Below, in pieces: positions 17,260-25,302 of a stretch of 64,000 nucleotides of DNA; positions within the stretch are counted from its first letter, which is position 1, and the number at the start of each line of letters is the position of its first letter. This stretch comes from Flavobacterium sp. N502540 (GTDB lineage: Bacteria > Bacteroidota > Bacteroidia > Flavobacteriales > Flavobacteriaceae). The stretch is from assembly GCF_025947365.1 (NCBI RefSeq), contig NZ_CP110012.1, forward strand, positions 2,232,001 to 2,296,000. Reading direction: 5' to 3'. The notes under the pieces were generated by a model that did no database searches, was not told where the DNA came from, and was given only the letters and a program-made list of their open reading frames with translations. The translations under genes were made by a program, and so were the position numbers.

Positions 17260-18804
17260 TTATTCTGAAATAACATTTCCTTTTTTATCATAGAAATGGT
17301 ATTCTAAGTACGTGTAAGCGTCACGAGGTATGATTTTCACCCATTTCTTATGTTCAAAAAACCATTTTGAACGTAATGATGGAAAACCTTTACTGAGGTA
17401 TGCAGCCACAAACGGATGTACATTAAGCACAACTTTTTTGTGGGTTTTTAGAATTCTATCTAAATCAGATGAGATTTTATCAATGATTAAAATTGGCGCT
17501 TCAATTTCGCCATGTTCATTGTTTGGATCTTCTTCTCTGGTTTTAATATTAACTTCTGGTCTTACGCGTTGTCTGGTAATCTGAACTAATCCAAATTTAC
17601 TAGGCGGTAAGATTTTATGCTTTGCTTTATCGTCGCTCATTTCTTCTCGCAAGAAGTCGAACAAAACCTTCCTGTTTTCTGGATTAGACATATCGATAAA
17701 ATCAACTACGATTATTCCGCCCATATCACGCAAACGAAGTTGTCTGGCAATTTCGGCGGCGGCAATCATATTCACTTCCATGGCAGTGTCTTCCTGGTTG
17801 GTTGCTTTATTTGAACGATTTCCGCTGTTTACGTCTATAACGTGAAGAGCTTCAGTGTGTTCGATAATAAGATAAGCACCTTTACTCATGGAGACGGTTC
17901 TTCCAAAAGAAGTTTTGATTTGTCTCTCTATATTGTATTTCTCAAAAATTGGAGTGTCATTTGATTGATAAAACTTAACAATCGATTGTTTTGAAGGTGC
18001 AATTTCTTGCAGATATTCCTTCGTTTGATGGTACAACTCTTCATCATCTATTTGAATACCACTAAAGGTATCGTTGAAAACGTCTCTTAATATTGAAGAA
18101 GCTCTGTTGAGTTCTCCTAATACTTTTGAGGGATGATGAGCAGTTGGTAATTTTTTACACATTGCAGTCCATCTGCCAAGCAGGTTCTGCAAATCTTTTT
18201 CTAATTCGGCTACGTTTTTGCCTTCGGCTACTGTGCGAACAATAACACCAAATCCTTTAGGTTTGATCGATAGAACAAGTTTTTTTAGACGATCCTTTTC
18301 CTTTTTATCTTCTATTTTTTGAGAAATAGAAACACGGTCAGAAAACGGAACGAGAACAATAAATCTTCCTGCCAGTGAAAGCTCAGCGCTTATCCTTGGG
18401 CCTTTGGTCGATATAGGTTCTTTTACAACTTGAACTAAAACAGATTGATTGGCACTTAAAATATCAGTAATGATGCCATCTTTGTCAATCTCTTTTTCAA
18501 ACTGAAAGGTTTTTAGGGAGAAATCTTTTATTTTACCTGCGCTTACAAGTTTTATGAATTTCAGTTGGGAAGCTAAGTTTGGACCTAAGTCGTGATAATG
18601 TAAAAAAGCGTCTTTTTCGAAGCCTACATTTACAAAAGCAGCATTAAGTCCGGCAACTGGTTTTCGGATTTTAGCAATAAAAATATCACCAACCTGAAAG
18701 TTGCTTTTCTCTTCTTCTTTGTGTAATTCAATTAGTTTTCCATCTTTTAATAAGGCAAAATCTACGGCTTCAGAACTAGATCTAATGATTAATTCTTTAT
18801 TCAC
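17260..18804 (-). CDS. rng: Ribonuclease G/E family protein
   Basis: An endoribonuclease expected to process rRNA and mRNA ends in the cytoplasm. It has 514 residues. An S1-like RNA-binding part comes first (QVGDIFIAKIRKPVAGLNAAFVNVG, about residues 37-61, and FLHYHDLG). The catalytic core shows VIDVNSG and GGIIVVDFIDM, with the metal-binding aspartates. The PSKFGLVQITRQRVRP motif is typical of the family. It lacks the long RNase E scaffold tail, so RNase G is the better name. It lies downstream of the HU and 30-residue protein genes but is separated from them by a hairpin and repeats. Confidence 0.92.
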   Translation of the reverse strand: MNKELIIRSSSEAVDFALLKDGKLIELHKEEEKSNFQVGDIFIAKIRKPVAGLNAAFVNVGFEKDAFLHYHDLGPNLASQLKFIKLVSAGKIKDFSLKTFQFEKEIDKDGIITDILSANQSVLVQVVKEPISTKGPRISAELSLAGRFIVLVPFSDRVSISQKIEDKKEKDRLKKLVLSIKPKGFGVIVRTVAEGKNVAELEKDLQNLLGRWTAMCKKLPTAHHPSKVLGELNRASSILRDVFNDTFSGIQIDDEELYHQTKEYLQEIAPSKQSIVKFYQSNDTPIFEKYNIERQIKTSFGRTVSMSKGAYLIIEHTEALHVIDVNSGNRSNKATNQEDTAMEVNMIAAAEIARQLRLRDMGGIIVVDFIDMSNPENRKVLFDFLREEMSDDKAKHKILPPSKFGLVQITRQRVRPEVNIKTREEDPNNEHGEIEAPILIIDKISSDLDRILKTHKKVVLNVHPFVAAYLSKGFPSLRSKWFFEHKKWVKIIPRDAYTYLEYHFYDKKGNVISE

Positions 18805-18869
18805 ACTGTAAATTTTTATCTGTTTTTTCAGAAAATAGAGTATAGAGAAAAGAGCATAGACTTTAAGAA

Positions 18870-18904
18870 AAATCTAAAATCTAAAATCTAAGATCTAAAA
18901 TCTT
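18870..18904. repeat. Five-unit 7-bp repeat (AAATCTA)
   Basis: AAATCTA occurs three times in tandem, then AGATCTA and AAATCTT, exactly 7 bases apart. It lies in the 266-base gap upstream of rng. The rest of the gap (18965-19020) has irregular CAGTTA/AACTG words that can form an imperfect hairpin. Confidence 0.75.
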
Positions 18905-19055
18905 ATTTACAGATGGATTAAACAATATTTTTAACAGGTATTGAACCCGGGGGAATTTTTGTAAGCAGTTAGCAGTAGCAGTTAACAGTTTTAGGCTGCA
19001 AACTGTGACTGTTTACTGAGACTCAATTCCAATTTCAATGAACGTTTAAAAAGAA

Positions 19056-19079
19056 AAAAGTAGTTTAAAACTACTTTTT
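19056..19079 (-). terminator. Hairpin ending the HU/basic-protein transcript
   Basis: AAAAAGTAG and CTACTTTTT arms surround a short AT loop. On the minus strand the right arm is followed by further T. The stop codon of the 30-residue protein lies inside it. Confidence 0.6.
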
Positions 19080-19163
19080 CTTCTTGTGACGGTTAGCTCT
19101 CGCTCTTTTTTTACGTTTGTGAGTAGCTACCTTATGTCTCTTTCTTTTTTTACCACTTGGCAT
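19071..19163 (-). CDS. 30-residue highly basic protein, probably ribosome-associated
   Basis: A short ORF from ATG at 19163, beginning MPSGKKRKRHKVATHKRK. Twenty of 30 residues are Lys, Arg or His, as in small ribosomal proteins of the THX type. It begins 31 bases after the HU stop and ends in a terminator-like hairpin, so it is probably the second gene of the HU transcript. I recall near-identical short proteins in other Flavobacteriia, but I cannot assign a formal ribosomal name. A non-coding or spurious origin is unlikely given the clean start, stop and operon position. Confidence 0.7.
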   Translation of the reverse strand: MPSGKKRKRHKVATHKRKKRARANRHKKKK

Positions 19164-19194
19164 ATCGTGTCGATTTTATAATTAATTAATAGTA

Positions 19195-19485
19195 TTACTT
19201 TGCTTCGTTATTTGTTTTTACTCCTTCTACAAAAACTTTTGCAGGTTTAAACGCAGGAATATTGTGTGCTGGAATTTTGATAGTGGTGTTCTTAGAAATG
19301 TTTCTACCAGTTTTTTCAGCTCTTGTTTTTACAATAAAACTTCCAAAACCTCTTAGGTAAACATTGTCTCCAGTTTCTAGTGAAGTTTTAACTTCTTCCA
19401 TAAAAGTTTCAACTGTTGCTTGAACATCTCCTTTTTCAAGACCTAGTTTCTCCGAAATTTTCGCTACGATATCTGCTTTCGTCAT
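19195..19485 (-). CDS. HU/IHF family DNA-binding protein
   Basis: A 96-residue nucleoid protein. The alpha-helical start (MTKADIVAKISEKLGLEKGD), the dimer core and the DNA-binding arm (TRAEKTGRNISKNTTIKIPA, about residues 53-72) followed by HNIPAFKPAKVF match HU/IHF proteins. It bends and compacts DNA as a dimer. A strong promoter lies upstream (19535-19566, minus). HU rather than an IHF subunit is likely, but they cannot be separated with confidence here. Confidence 0.92.
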   Translation of the reverse strand: MTKADIVAKISEKLGLEKGDVQATVETFMEEVKTSLETGDNVYLRGFGSFIVKTRAEKTGRNISKNTTIKIPAHNIPAFKPAKVFVEGVKTNNEAK

Positions 19486-19534
19486 TTTCTTTCCTATTTT
19501 ATTTTATAAATGGTGTACTATTTTTTTGAGTTTG

Positions 19535-19566
19535 CAAATATAAGAATTAAAAAAATAATTAATCAA
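19535..19566 (-). promoter_or_regulatory. HU gene promoter
   Basis: On the minus strand TTG (19566-19564), a 21-base spacer and TATATTTG (19542-19535) match TTG-N17-23-TAnnTTTG, about 50 bases before the HU ATG. Confidence 0.75.
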
Positions 19567-19599
19567 GCTAAATCGTTAAATTTTAATTACATAAACATT

Positions 19600-19607
19600 T
19601 ACTTTTG
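19600..19607 (+). promoter_or_regulatory. -7 box that decides the mutY start
   Basis: TACTTTTG fits TAnnTTTG. Transcription would begin near 19614, after the upstream TTG start candidate at 19605, so translation must begin at the ATG at 19626. No clear TTG -33 element is seen. Confidence 0.55.
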
Positions 19608-19625
19608 TATTCTAAGTATTTTGCA

Positions 19626-20672
19626 ATGAATTTTTCTAACGTGTTGATAAAATGGTATTTACAAAACAAACGTGATTTGCCATGGCGTAAAACGACCAAT
19701 CCATACCATATTTGGCTCTCAGAAATTATGTTGCAACAGACTCGAGTTGCGCAAGGAACACCTTACTTTTTTGCTTTTACGAAGGAATTTCCTACTGTAT
19801 TTGATTTGGCAAATGCTTCAGAAGAGCAGGTTTTAAAACTTTGGCAGGGGTTAGGGTATTATTCACGTGCCCGAAATTTGCATAAAACAGCTCAATATGT
19901 TGCCAACGAGCTCAACGGTGTTTTTCCTCCTAACTATAAAGAACTTTTAAAATTAAAGGGTGTTGGAGAATATACAGCCGCAGCGATTGCCTCCTTTTCT
20001 TATAATGAGACTGTTCCTGTAGTTGATGGAAATGTATTCAGAGTGCTTTCTCGTTATTTTGATATTGAATCTGATATTGCTTCGCCTGCAACTAAAAAAG
20101 AGTTTACAGAACTGGCTTATGAATTAATGCCAAAGGATAACCCGGCTATTTTTAATCAGGCGATAATGGAGTTCGGAGCTTTACAATGCGTGCCTAAAAG
20201 CCCTGATTGTACGATATGTGACTTTAATGATAGCTGTGCGGCATTGCAAAAGAAAAAGGTAGCCGTTTTGCCGGTTAAGTCTAAGAAAGTTAAGGTAACT
20301 AATCGTTTCTTTAATTATCTCATTGTAGAAGACGCTTTAGGGAATACCATACTTCAAAAAAGAACGGCAAAAGGAATCTGGCACAATCTGTATGAATTTC
20401 CGCTTTTGGAAACGGATAAAATTGTAGACTTTGATGTGGTTTCGAAAGCAGTCATAGACACTGTTTTTTCATCGTATACAATTATAGGTATAGAAGATTA
20501 TGCAGAAAGTACTGTTATTCATAAACTTTCGCACCAACATCTGCACATACAGTTCTGGAAGGTTAAAATTGAGGGTTTAATAGAAAACGGCTTGAAATCC
20601 AGTGATTTAAATGTTTTTCCTTTTCCAATTGTGATTCATAATTTTCTGGAAAAGCAGGAAATAATTTGCTAA
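19626..20672 (+). CDS. mutY: A/G-specific adenine glycosylase MutY
   Basis: A base-excision repair enzyme that removes adenine mispaired with 8-oxoguanine. It has 348 residues from this ATG. Catalytic E33 lies in WLSEIMLQQTRV, the helix-hairpin-helix is LKGVGEYTAA (about 110-119), and D134 lies in VDGNVFRVL. A 4Fe-4S cluster is ligated by C188, C195, C198 and C204 (C-x6-C-x2-C-x5-C). A NUDIX-like C-terminal domain follows. It is the first gene of mutY-ssb-gldE-gldD, the same order as I recall from F. johnsoniae. A TTG start at 19605 is unlikely because it overlaps the -7 box. Confidence 0.94.
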   Translation: MNFSNVLIKWYLQNKRDLPWRKTTNPYHIWLSEIMLQQTRVAQGTPYFFAFTKEFPTVFDLANASEEQVLKLWQGLGYYSRARNLHKTAQYVANELNGVFPPNYKELLKLKGVGEYTAAAIASFSYNETVPVVDGNVFRVLSRYFDIESDIASPATKKEFTELAYELMPKDNPAIFNQAIMEFGALQCVPKSPDCTICDFNDSCAALQKKKVAVLPVKSKKVKVTNRFFNYLIVEDALGNTILQKRTAKGIWHNLYEFPLLETDKIVDFDVVSKAVIDTVFSSYTIIGIEDYAESTVIHKLSHQHLHIQFWKVKIEGLIENGLKSSDLNVFPFPIVIHNFLEKQEIIC

Positions 20673-20709
20673 AATAATGTATCTTTGGGATAAATACCAC
20701 TAACAAACT

Positions 20710-21150
20710 ATGAACGGAACATTAAATAAAGTGATGTTAATCGGCCATTTAGGCGACGATGTAAAAATGCATTATTTTGAGGGAGGAAACTGCATCGGGC
20801 GTTTTCAATTGGCTACAAACGAAGTTTATATCAATAAAACGACCAATGAAAAAATAACTTCAACCGAATGGCACAATTTAGTTGTGCGTAATAAAGCGGC
20901 CGAAATTTGCGAAAAATATTTGTCGAAAGGAGACAAGATATTTATTGAAGGACGTATAAAATCACGTCAATGGCAAGCCGAAGATGGTACTACAAAATAT
21001 ACCACAGAAATTCAGGTGACTGAGTTTACTTTCTTGAATACCAAAAAAGAAACCGGAAATCATAAACCTAATCAAGACAGTGAGTCACCAAAAAACACTA
21101 ACTTTGACGCAGCAAATGAAGGCTTACCTATAAATGATTTGCCTTTTTGA
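20710..21150 (+). CDS. ssb: Single-stranded DNA-binding protein
   Basis: A 146-residue protein with an N-terminal OB fold (about 1-108: LNKVMLIGHLGDDVK, FQLATNE, EWHNLVVRNKAAEI, GDKIFIEGRIKSRQW). A flexible Asn/Ser/Pro tail ends in NDLPF, the partner-binding tip of bacterial SSBs. It coats ssDNA during replication and repair. It sits between mutY and gldE with short gaps (37 and 23 bases), so the group is likely one operon. It could be a second, non-essential SSB; that needs the rest of the genome. Confidence 0.93.
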   Translation: MNGTLNKVMLIGHLGDDVKMHYFEGGNCIGRFQLATNEVYINKTTNEKITSTEWHNLVVRNKAAEICEKYLSKGDKIFIEGRIKSRQWQAEDGTTKYTTEIQVTEFTFLNTKKETGNHKPNQDSESPKNTNFDAANEGLPINDLPF

Positions 21151-21173
21151 ATGTATAACTAATTCTTTTTAAT

Positions 21174-22469
21174 TTGGACCCGGAGCCCAGTTTGTTTCTT
21201 AATACGACAGTAGACATCAATTTGATAATTGGTTTTGTCGGAATATTTATTTTGCTGTTTTTATCAGCGATAGTTTCAGGTGCCGAAGTGGCACTTTTCT
21301 CTTTGTCTCAAAAAGATATCGACGATACCTTGCAGGAGAATCATTCAAAAGGAAAAATTATCTCCAGACTTTTAGACAGGCCTAAGAAACTTCTCGCGAC
21401 TTTATTAGTTGCCAATAATCTTTTTAATATCGCGACTGTTATTCTGTTTTCCTTTACAGGCCGGAATATTTTTGGAGCCATAGAGTCTCCGGCTCTTAAG
21501 TTTATTCTCGAGATTGTTTTGGTTACTTCGCTAATCTTGCTGTTCGGGGAAGTACTCCCTAAAGTTTATGCGAGCCGTAACAATGTAAAATTTGCAAAAC
21601 GTACCGCCTATCCATTGGCAGTATTAGATAAATTACTCACACCAATCAGTTTGCCGATGCGGAGTGTTACGCTATATTTGCATCATAAATTAGGGAAGCA
21701 GAAGAATAGTTTTTCTGTAAATCAGCTTTCTCAAGCCTTGGAATTGACAGATTCAGAAGGTACATCAACAGAAGAGCAAAAAATACTGGAAGGGATCGTG
21801 TCTTTTGGTAATACTGATACCAAGCAGGTAATGAGCCCGAGAATTGATATTTTTGCTTTAGAAATGTCAGAACCTTTTTCCGGGATTTGTCCTAAAATAA
21901 TAGAAAAAGGCTTTTCGAGAATTCCGGTGTATCGCGACAATATAGACCAGATAGAAGGCGTTTTGTTTGTCAAGGATTTGTTGCCGCATATTGATAAGGA
22001 AGAATTTGACTGGACCTCTTTAATCAGAAAAGCATTTTTTGTTCCGGAGAACAAGAAACTGGATAATTTACTGAAGGATTTTCAGAGCCTTAAAAGCCAT
22101 TTAGCGATAGTGGTGGATGAATATGGCGGAACGTCAGGATTAGTTTCTCTGGAAGACGTTATTGAGGAGATTGTAGGGGATATCAGTGACGAGTTTGACG
22201 ACGAGAATCTGAATTTCTCTCAGATAGATGAAAAGAATTTTCTTTTTGAAGGAAAAATTAATCTCAAGGATTTTTACAGAATCGTAGAGGTTAATGAAGA
22301 AATCTTTGAATCTCATAAAGGTGAAGCCGAGACATTGGCCGGATTCATTTTAGAGATTTTGGGGAATTTCCCTAAAAAAGATCAAAAAGTAGCGTTCGAA
22401 AACTGTGTTTTTACTATAGAAACAGTTGATAAGAAGCGTATAAAACAAATAAAAGTAACAATAGATTAA
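21174..22469 (+). CDS. gldE: Gliding motility-associated protein GldE (CNNM/CorC family)
   Basis: A 431-residue inner-membrane protein. A DUF21/CNNM transmembrane domain (about residues 15-190), a pair of CBS domains (about 205-330) and a CorC/HlyC C-terminal domain (about 340-430) are visible. Motifs such as VVDEYGGTSGLVSLEDVIEEIVG are typical. The start codon is TTG at 21174, supported by the N-terminal MDPEPSLF that I recall from GldE. It is followed by gldD after 2 bases. GldE supports gliding together with GldD; its transported ion, if any, is unknown. Confidence 0.9.
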   Translation: MDPEPSLFLNTTVDINLIIGFVGIFILLFLSAIVSGAEVALFSLSQKDIDDTLQENHSKGKIISRLLDRPKKLLATLLVANNLFNIATVILFSFTGRNIFGAIESPALKFILEIVLVTSLILLFGEVLPKVYASRNNVKFAKRTAYPLAVLDKLLTPISLPMRSVTLYLHHKLGKQKNSFSVNQLSQALELTDSEGTSTEEQKILEGIVSFGNTDTKQVMSPRIDIFALEMSEPFSGICPKIIEKGFSRIPVYRDNIDQIEGVLFVKDLLPHIDKEEFDWTSLIRKAFFVPENKKLDNLLKDFQSLKSHLAIVVDEYGGTSGLVSLEDVIEEIVGDISDEFDDENLNFSQIDEKNFLFEGKINLKDFYRIVEVNEEIFESHKGEAETLAGFILEILGNFPKKDQKVAFENCVFTIETVDKKRIKQIKVTID

Positions 22470-22471
22470 GA

Positions 22472-23032
22472 ATGCTAAAAAAGACCATTTCACTAGCAAC
22501 AATTTTACTGACATTGACTGTTTTAAGTTGTAAAGATGATGTAGTGCCAAAACCTGCCGGTTTCCTTCGTTTGGACTATCCTGAAGCCAAATATGTAGGT
22601 TTTGAAAACAATTGCCCTTTTACTTTTGAAATGAATGAAGCGGCCGTAATCAAAGGAGAGAAAAATTGCGGATTTGCAATTACCTATCCAAAAATGAAAG
22701 CTACGATTTACCTTACTTATAAACCGGTACATGGAGATATAGTGAAATTGCTCAAAGATGCTCAGAAGTTAACCTACGAGCATGTTATTAAGGCAGATGA
22801 TATTTTAGAACAGCCCTATTTAAACCCTCAAAAAAAGGTTTACGGAATGTTTTACCGCGTAGACGGAAATGCCGCTACAAACTCACAATTTTACGTTACA
22901 GACAGTACAAAACACTTTATTACAGGATCGGTTTATTTTTATGCGAAGCCTAATTTCGATTCGGTTATGCCGGCCGCAAGTTACATCAGAAATGATATGC
23001 AAAGGCTAATGGAAACGTTAAAGTGGAAATAA
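22472..23032 (+). CDS. gldD: Gliding motility lipoprotein GldD
   Basis: A 186-residue lipoprotein with a signal peptide and lipid-attachment Cys20 (LTVLSC). The remainder matches the GldD pattern (PKPAGFLRLDYPEAKY, then CPFTFEMNEA and CGFAITYPKMKATIYLTY). GldD is required for gliding and chitin use in F. johnsoniae and is presumed to sit in the cell envelope. It is separated from gldE by two bases, implying translational coupling. A strong terminator follows at 23054-23090, ending the operon. Confidence 0.93.
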   Translation: MLKKTISLATILLTLTVLSCKDDVVPKPAGFLRLDYPEAKYVGFENNCPFTFEMNEAAVIKGEKNCGFAITYPKMKATIYLTYKPVHGDIVKLLKDAQKLTYEHVIKADDILEQPYLNPQKKVYGMFYRVDGNAATNSQFYVTDSTKHFITGSVYFYAKPNFDSVMPAASYIRNDMQRLMETLKWK

Positions 23033-23053
23033 AAGATACACTCAATTTTATAC

Positions 23054-23090
23054 TGCCCTCAAAAAGTTGGACGCTATTTGGGGGCATTTT
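23054..23090 (+). terminator. Terminator of the mutY-gldD operon
   Basis: TGCCCTCAAA (23054-23063) pairs with TTTGGGGGCA (23077-23086, two G-U pairs), followed by TTTT, 21 bases after the gldD stop. Confidence 0.8.
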
Positions 23091-23194
23091 ATTTGAAAAC
23101 CTTTTTTGGGTTTTTAAAGATCGAATTTTGGATCAATCCGTAAACCTGTGAACTGAGAAAATTTACGATCAGGTATAAAAATTGCGGATGAAGC

Positions 23195-23277
23195 GGGCTG
23201 AAAGCCCAAAAGAAAAACGAGCATAGTGCAACGCACTATGAACTAAATAAATTGGGAGTATTGCCCTGAAGGGGCAA
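23195..23277. repeat. Triple-hairpin intergenic module
   Basis: Three short palindromes follow each other in 83 bases: GGGCTgaaAGCCC (23195-23207), CATAGTGCaacGCACTATG (23222-23240) and TTGCCCTgaaGGGGCAA (23261-23277). No ORF crosses them. I recall similar strings in other Bacteroidota intergenic regions, so it is probably a dispersed element. Confidence 0.65.
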
Positions 23278-23322
23278 AAGCAGATTTATGCGATATTGAT
23301 TTCAAATTTTATTTTCCACAAC

Positions 23323-23784
23323 TCAGGAAGCTGAAAAAGCATCATTTATAAACTGTTGAAGTCCTGCTTCTTCGAGGATCTCAATCGAGAATTCTCCAAA
23401 ACGTTTCGGAAGCCATATAATTCTAACGCCACTTGGAGAGTTAAGGCTTTCTCGTGACAGCGCATTTCCGTTTTCATCCTCTGGCTGTACGCCTGAATTG
23501 ATCAATTCATCAAAAGCGGCTTCGATATCGGGAGTGGAATAGCAGTGACGATAAATTGTTCCTTCGCCTTTTGTCTCCAGTAAATTTTTTAGATTTCCGG
23601 AAAAAGGCTGTACCAGCATAAACCGTTCCTGACCAATTCTTACAACGGCATATACAACGTGTAACTCATCTCTCTCCCAGGTGAATTTTTTTGAGATCTC
23701 TGCTCCGAGGATCTTCGCGTAATAGTCGCAGGCTGATTGCAGATCGTTAACTAAAATGTCTATGTGGCTAAATTTAAGTTCCAT
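23323..23784 (-). CDS. VOC (glyoxalase/bleomycin resistance) family protein
   Basis: A 153-residue protein built from two beta-alpha-beta-beta-beta units of the vicinal oxygen chelate fold (FSHIDILVNDLQSACDYYAKILG at the start; a second module from about residue 80, IYRHCYSTPDIEAAFDELI). H7 and H80 sit at positions where VOC enzymes place metal ligands. Substrate cannot be inferred. Single gene, minus strand; no operon partner. Confidence 0.85.
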   Translation of the reverse strand: MELKFSHIDILVNDLQSACDYYAKILGAEISKKFTWERDELHVVYAVVRIGQERFMLVQPFSGNLKNLLETKGEGTIYRHCYSTPDIEAAFDELINSGVQPEDENGNALSRESLNSPSGVRIIWLPKRFGEFSIEILEEAGLQQFINDAFSAS

Positions 23785-23815
23785 TGTTTTTTAGGGCTGT
23801 ATTGAAATGATTCAT

Positions 23816-23853
23816 AAAAAAAAAACAGTAGCAAGCCTGAGTTTACTACTGTT
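23816..23853 (-). terminator. Terminator of the metal-binding lipoprotein gene
   Basis: AACAGTAG (23824-23831) and CTACTGTT (23846-23853) form a stem. On the minus strand it is followed by about ten T. Confidence 0.8.
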
Positions 23854-23898
23854 AAATATTTTTTTTGTCAGTCTTTTTAGAACTGAACAATCGTCAAA

Positions 23899-24276
23899 TT
23901 ACGATTTAATATCTAAAACTTTATAGGTTTTGCCGTCTCCGGTTGCCTGAACTGTCTTGGTTAAATTTTCCTGGTTTTGAACCGTTTTGTCAAATACAAC
24001 AGTAGCTGTTTTTTTCTCAAAATCAACCGTTGCTTTTTCTACACCGTCAAGATTCGATAATTCTTTTTCGATTGTTTTGGCACATCCCATTGCACAAGTC
24101 ATTCCTTCGATTTTAAAACTTGAAGTCTGTACATTTTCAGCAGCAATTGCTTTGTGTTCTTTTGGAGCTGATTCTATATTTTTTATGTTAGCCAGGTTTT
24201 TATCTTCTTCTTTTTTGCAGCTTACCAGTACTAAACCTGCAATAGCAATTGAAGCTATGATTCTTGTAAATTTCAT
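23899..24276 (-). CDS. Heavy-metal-associated (HMA) domain lipoprotein
   Basis: A 125-residue lipoprotein (signal peptide, Cys20 in VLVSC) with one HMA domain at about residues 50-122. The metal loop is GMTCAMGCAKTIE, so the two cysteines are spaced C-x3-C rather than the usual C-x2-C of MerP and CopZ. Bacteroidota proteins with this wording are common. It may hold copper or another soft metal at the envelope, but the metal is not shown by the sequence. A promoter-like TTG-N16-TAATTTTG lies upstream (24340-24314) and a terminator downstream. Confidence 0.85.
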   Translation of the reverse strand: MKFTRIIASIAIAGLVLVSCKKEEDKNLANIKNIESAPKEHKAIAAENVQTSSFKIEGMTCAMGCAKTIEKELSNLDGVEKATVDFEKKTATVVFDKTVQNQENLTKTVQATGDGKTYKVLDIKS

Positions 24277-24313
24277 ATTTTTAAGATTTTAATTTGCGAA
24301 AAAATGTTCTTTG

Positions 24314-24340
24314 CAAAATTAGTAAAAAGGAAGAGGTCAA
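24314..24340 (-). promoter_or_regulatory. Possible promoter of the HMA lipoprotein
   Basis: The minus strand shows TTG, 16 bases, then TAATTTTG. The spacer is one base shorter than the usual 17-23. Confidence 0.45.
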
Positions 24341-24379
24341 TTCGTAAAATTATTACAAATTTGCACTAAAATACGTTTT

Positions 24380-25246
24380 ATGGATGCAAAACAATTAAAG
24401 TGGGCCTATTTATTGGTGCTTTCACTAATCTGGGGAAGTTCTTTTATCCTCATCAAAAGAGGTTTGGTTGGACTCACAGCAGTTCAGGTAGGTTCGTTCC
24501 GGATTATTTTTGCAGCCTTGTTTTTATTGATTGTTGGATTCAGAAGTTTAAAAAAAATCTCCCGCCGTCAATGGAAATTTGTCGCCATAACGTCTTTCTT
24601 CGGAACTTTTATACCGGCTTTTCTTTTTGCTATTGCCGAAACTGAAGTTGACAGTTCAATCGTAGCCATTATGAACTCGCTTACCCCTTTAAACACATTG
24701 GTTTTAGGGATACTTATTTTCGGAATTCAATTTCAAAAAAGACAAGTTTTAGGCGTTTTTATTGGTTTGGTGGGGTGTTTATTGCTGGTTTTAAGCGGAG
24801 CATCTTCGCATCCGGGACAAAATTACTATTATGTGATTCTGGTGGTTATCGCAACGCTTAGTTATGCAATAAATGTCAACTTAATTAAAAAATACTTATC
24901 CGATTTAAATTCGCTCAGCATCACAACCGGAAATTTTGCGGTATTGCTTATTCCTGCTTTGCTCATTCTGAGTACGACCGATTTTCCGCAAAGAATGAAC
25001 CTTGAAGTTACACAACATTCTATTTTGTTTGTCATGATTTTAGGGGTTCTTGGAACCGGAATCGCGAATGTTTTGTTTTTTAAATTAATCCAAATTTCAT
25101 CACCTGTATTTGCAACTTCGGTAACGTATTTAATTCCGATTGTGGCATTTTTCTGGGGACTTTTGGATAACGAAATGCTGACACCAATTCAGTTTTTTGG
25201 TGCTTTTATAATTTTGATTGGAGTATATTTATCGGCTAAGAAGTAA
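24380..25246 (+). CDS. EamA/DMT family transporter
   Basis: A 288-residue inner-membrane protein with ten predicted hydrophobic helices arranged as two EamA repeats (LLVLSLIWGSSFILIKRG at the start of repeat 1; VILVVIATLSYAINVNLIKKY at the start of repeat 2). Such transporters move metabolites, often amino acids or nucleotides, outward. The substrate is not predictable. It ends with the usual SAKK tail. It is a single gene on the plus strand, divergent from the HMA gene. Confidence 0.88.
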   Translation: MDAKQLKWAYLLVLSLIWGSSFILIKRGLVGLTAVQVGSFRIIFAALFLLIVGFRSLKKISRRQWKFVAITSFFGTFIPAFLFAIAETEVDSSIVAIMNSLTPLNTLVLGILIFGIQFQKRQVLGVFIGLVGCLLLVLSGASSHPGQNYYYVILVVIATLSYAINVNLIKKYLSDLNSLSITTGNFAVLLIPALLILSTTDFPQRMNLEVTQHSILFVMILGVLGTGIANVLFFKLIQISSPVFATSVTYLIPIVAFFWGLLDNEMLTPIQFFGAFIILIGVYLSAKK

Positions 25247-25302
25247 CCCTGGCTGTGAAATGTTGTTTGTAAGAGGTTAAATGTAATTTGACTTTATGCA
25301 AA

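Noticed and set aside
17102..17293. Plus-strand ORF of 63 residues
   Set aside because: It spans the palindromic repeat and the terminator; the same CPAERSRSP peptide appears at 25.3 kb.
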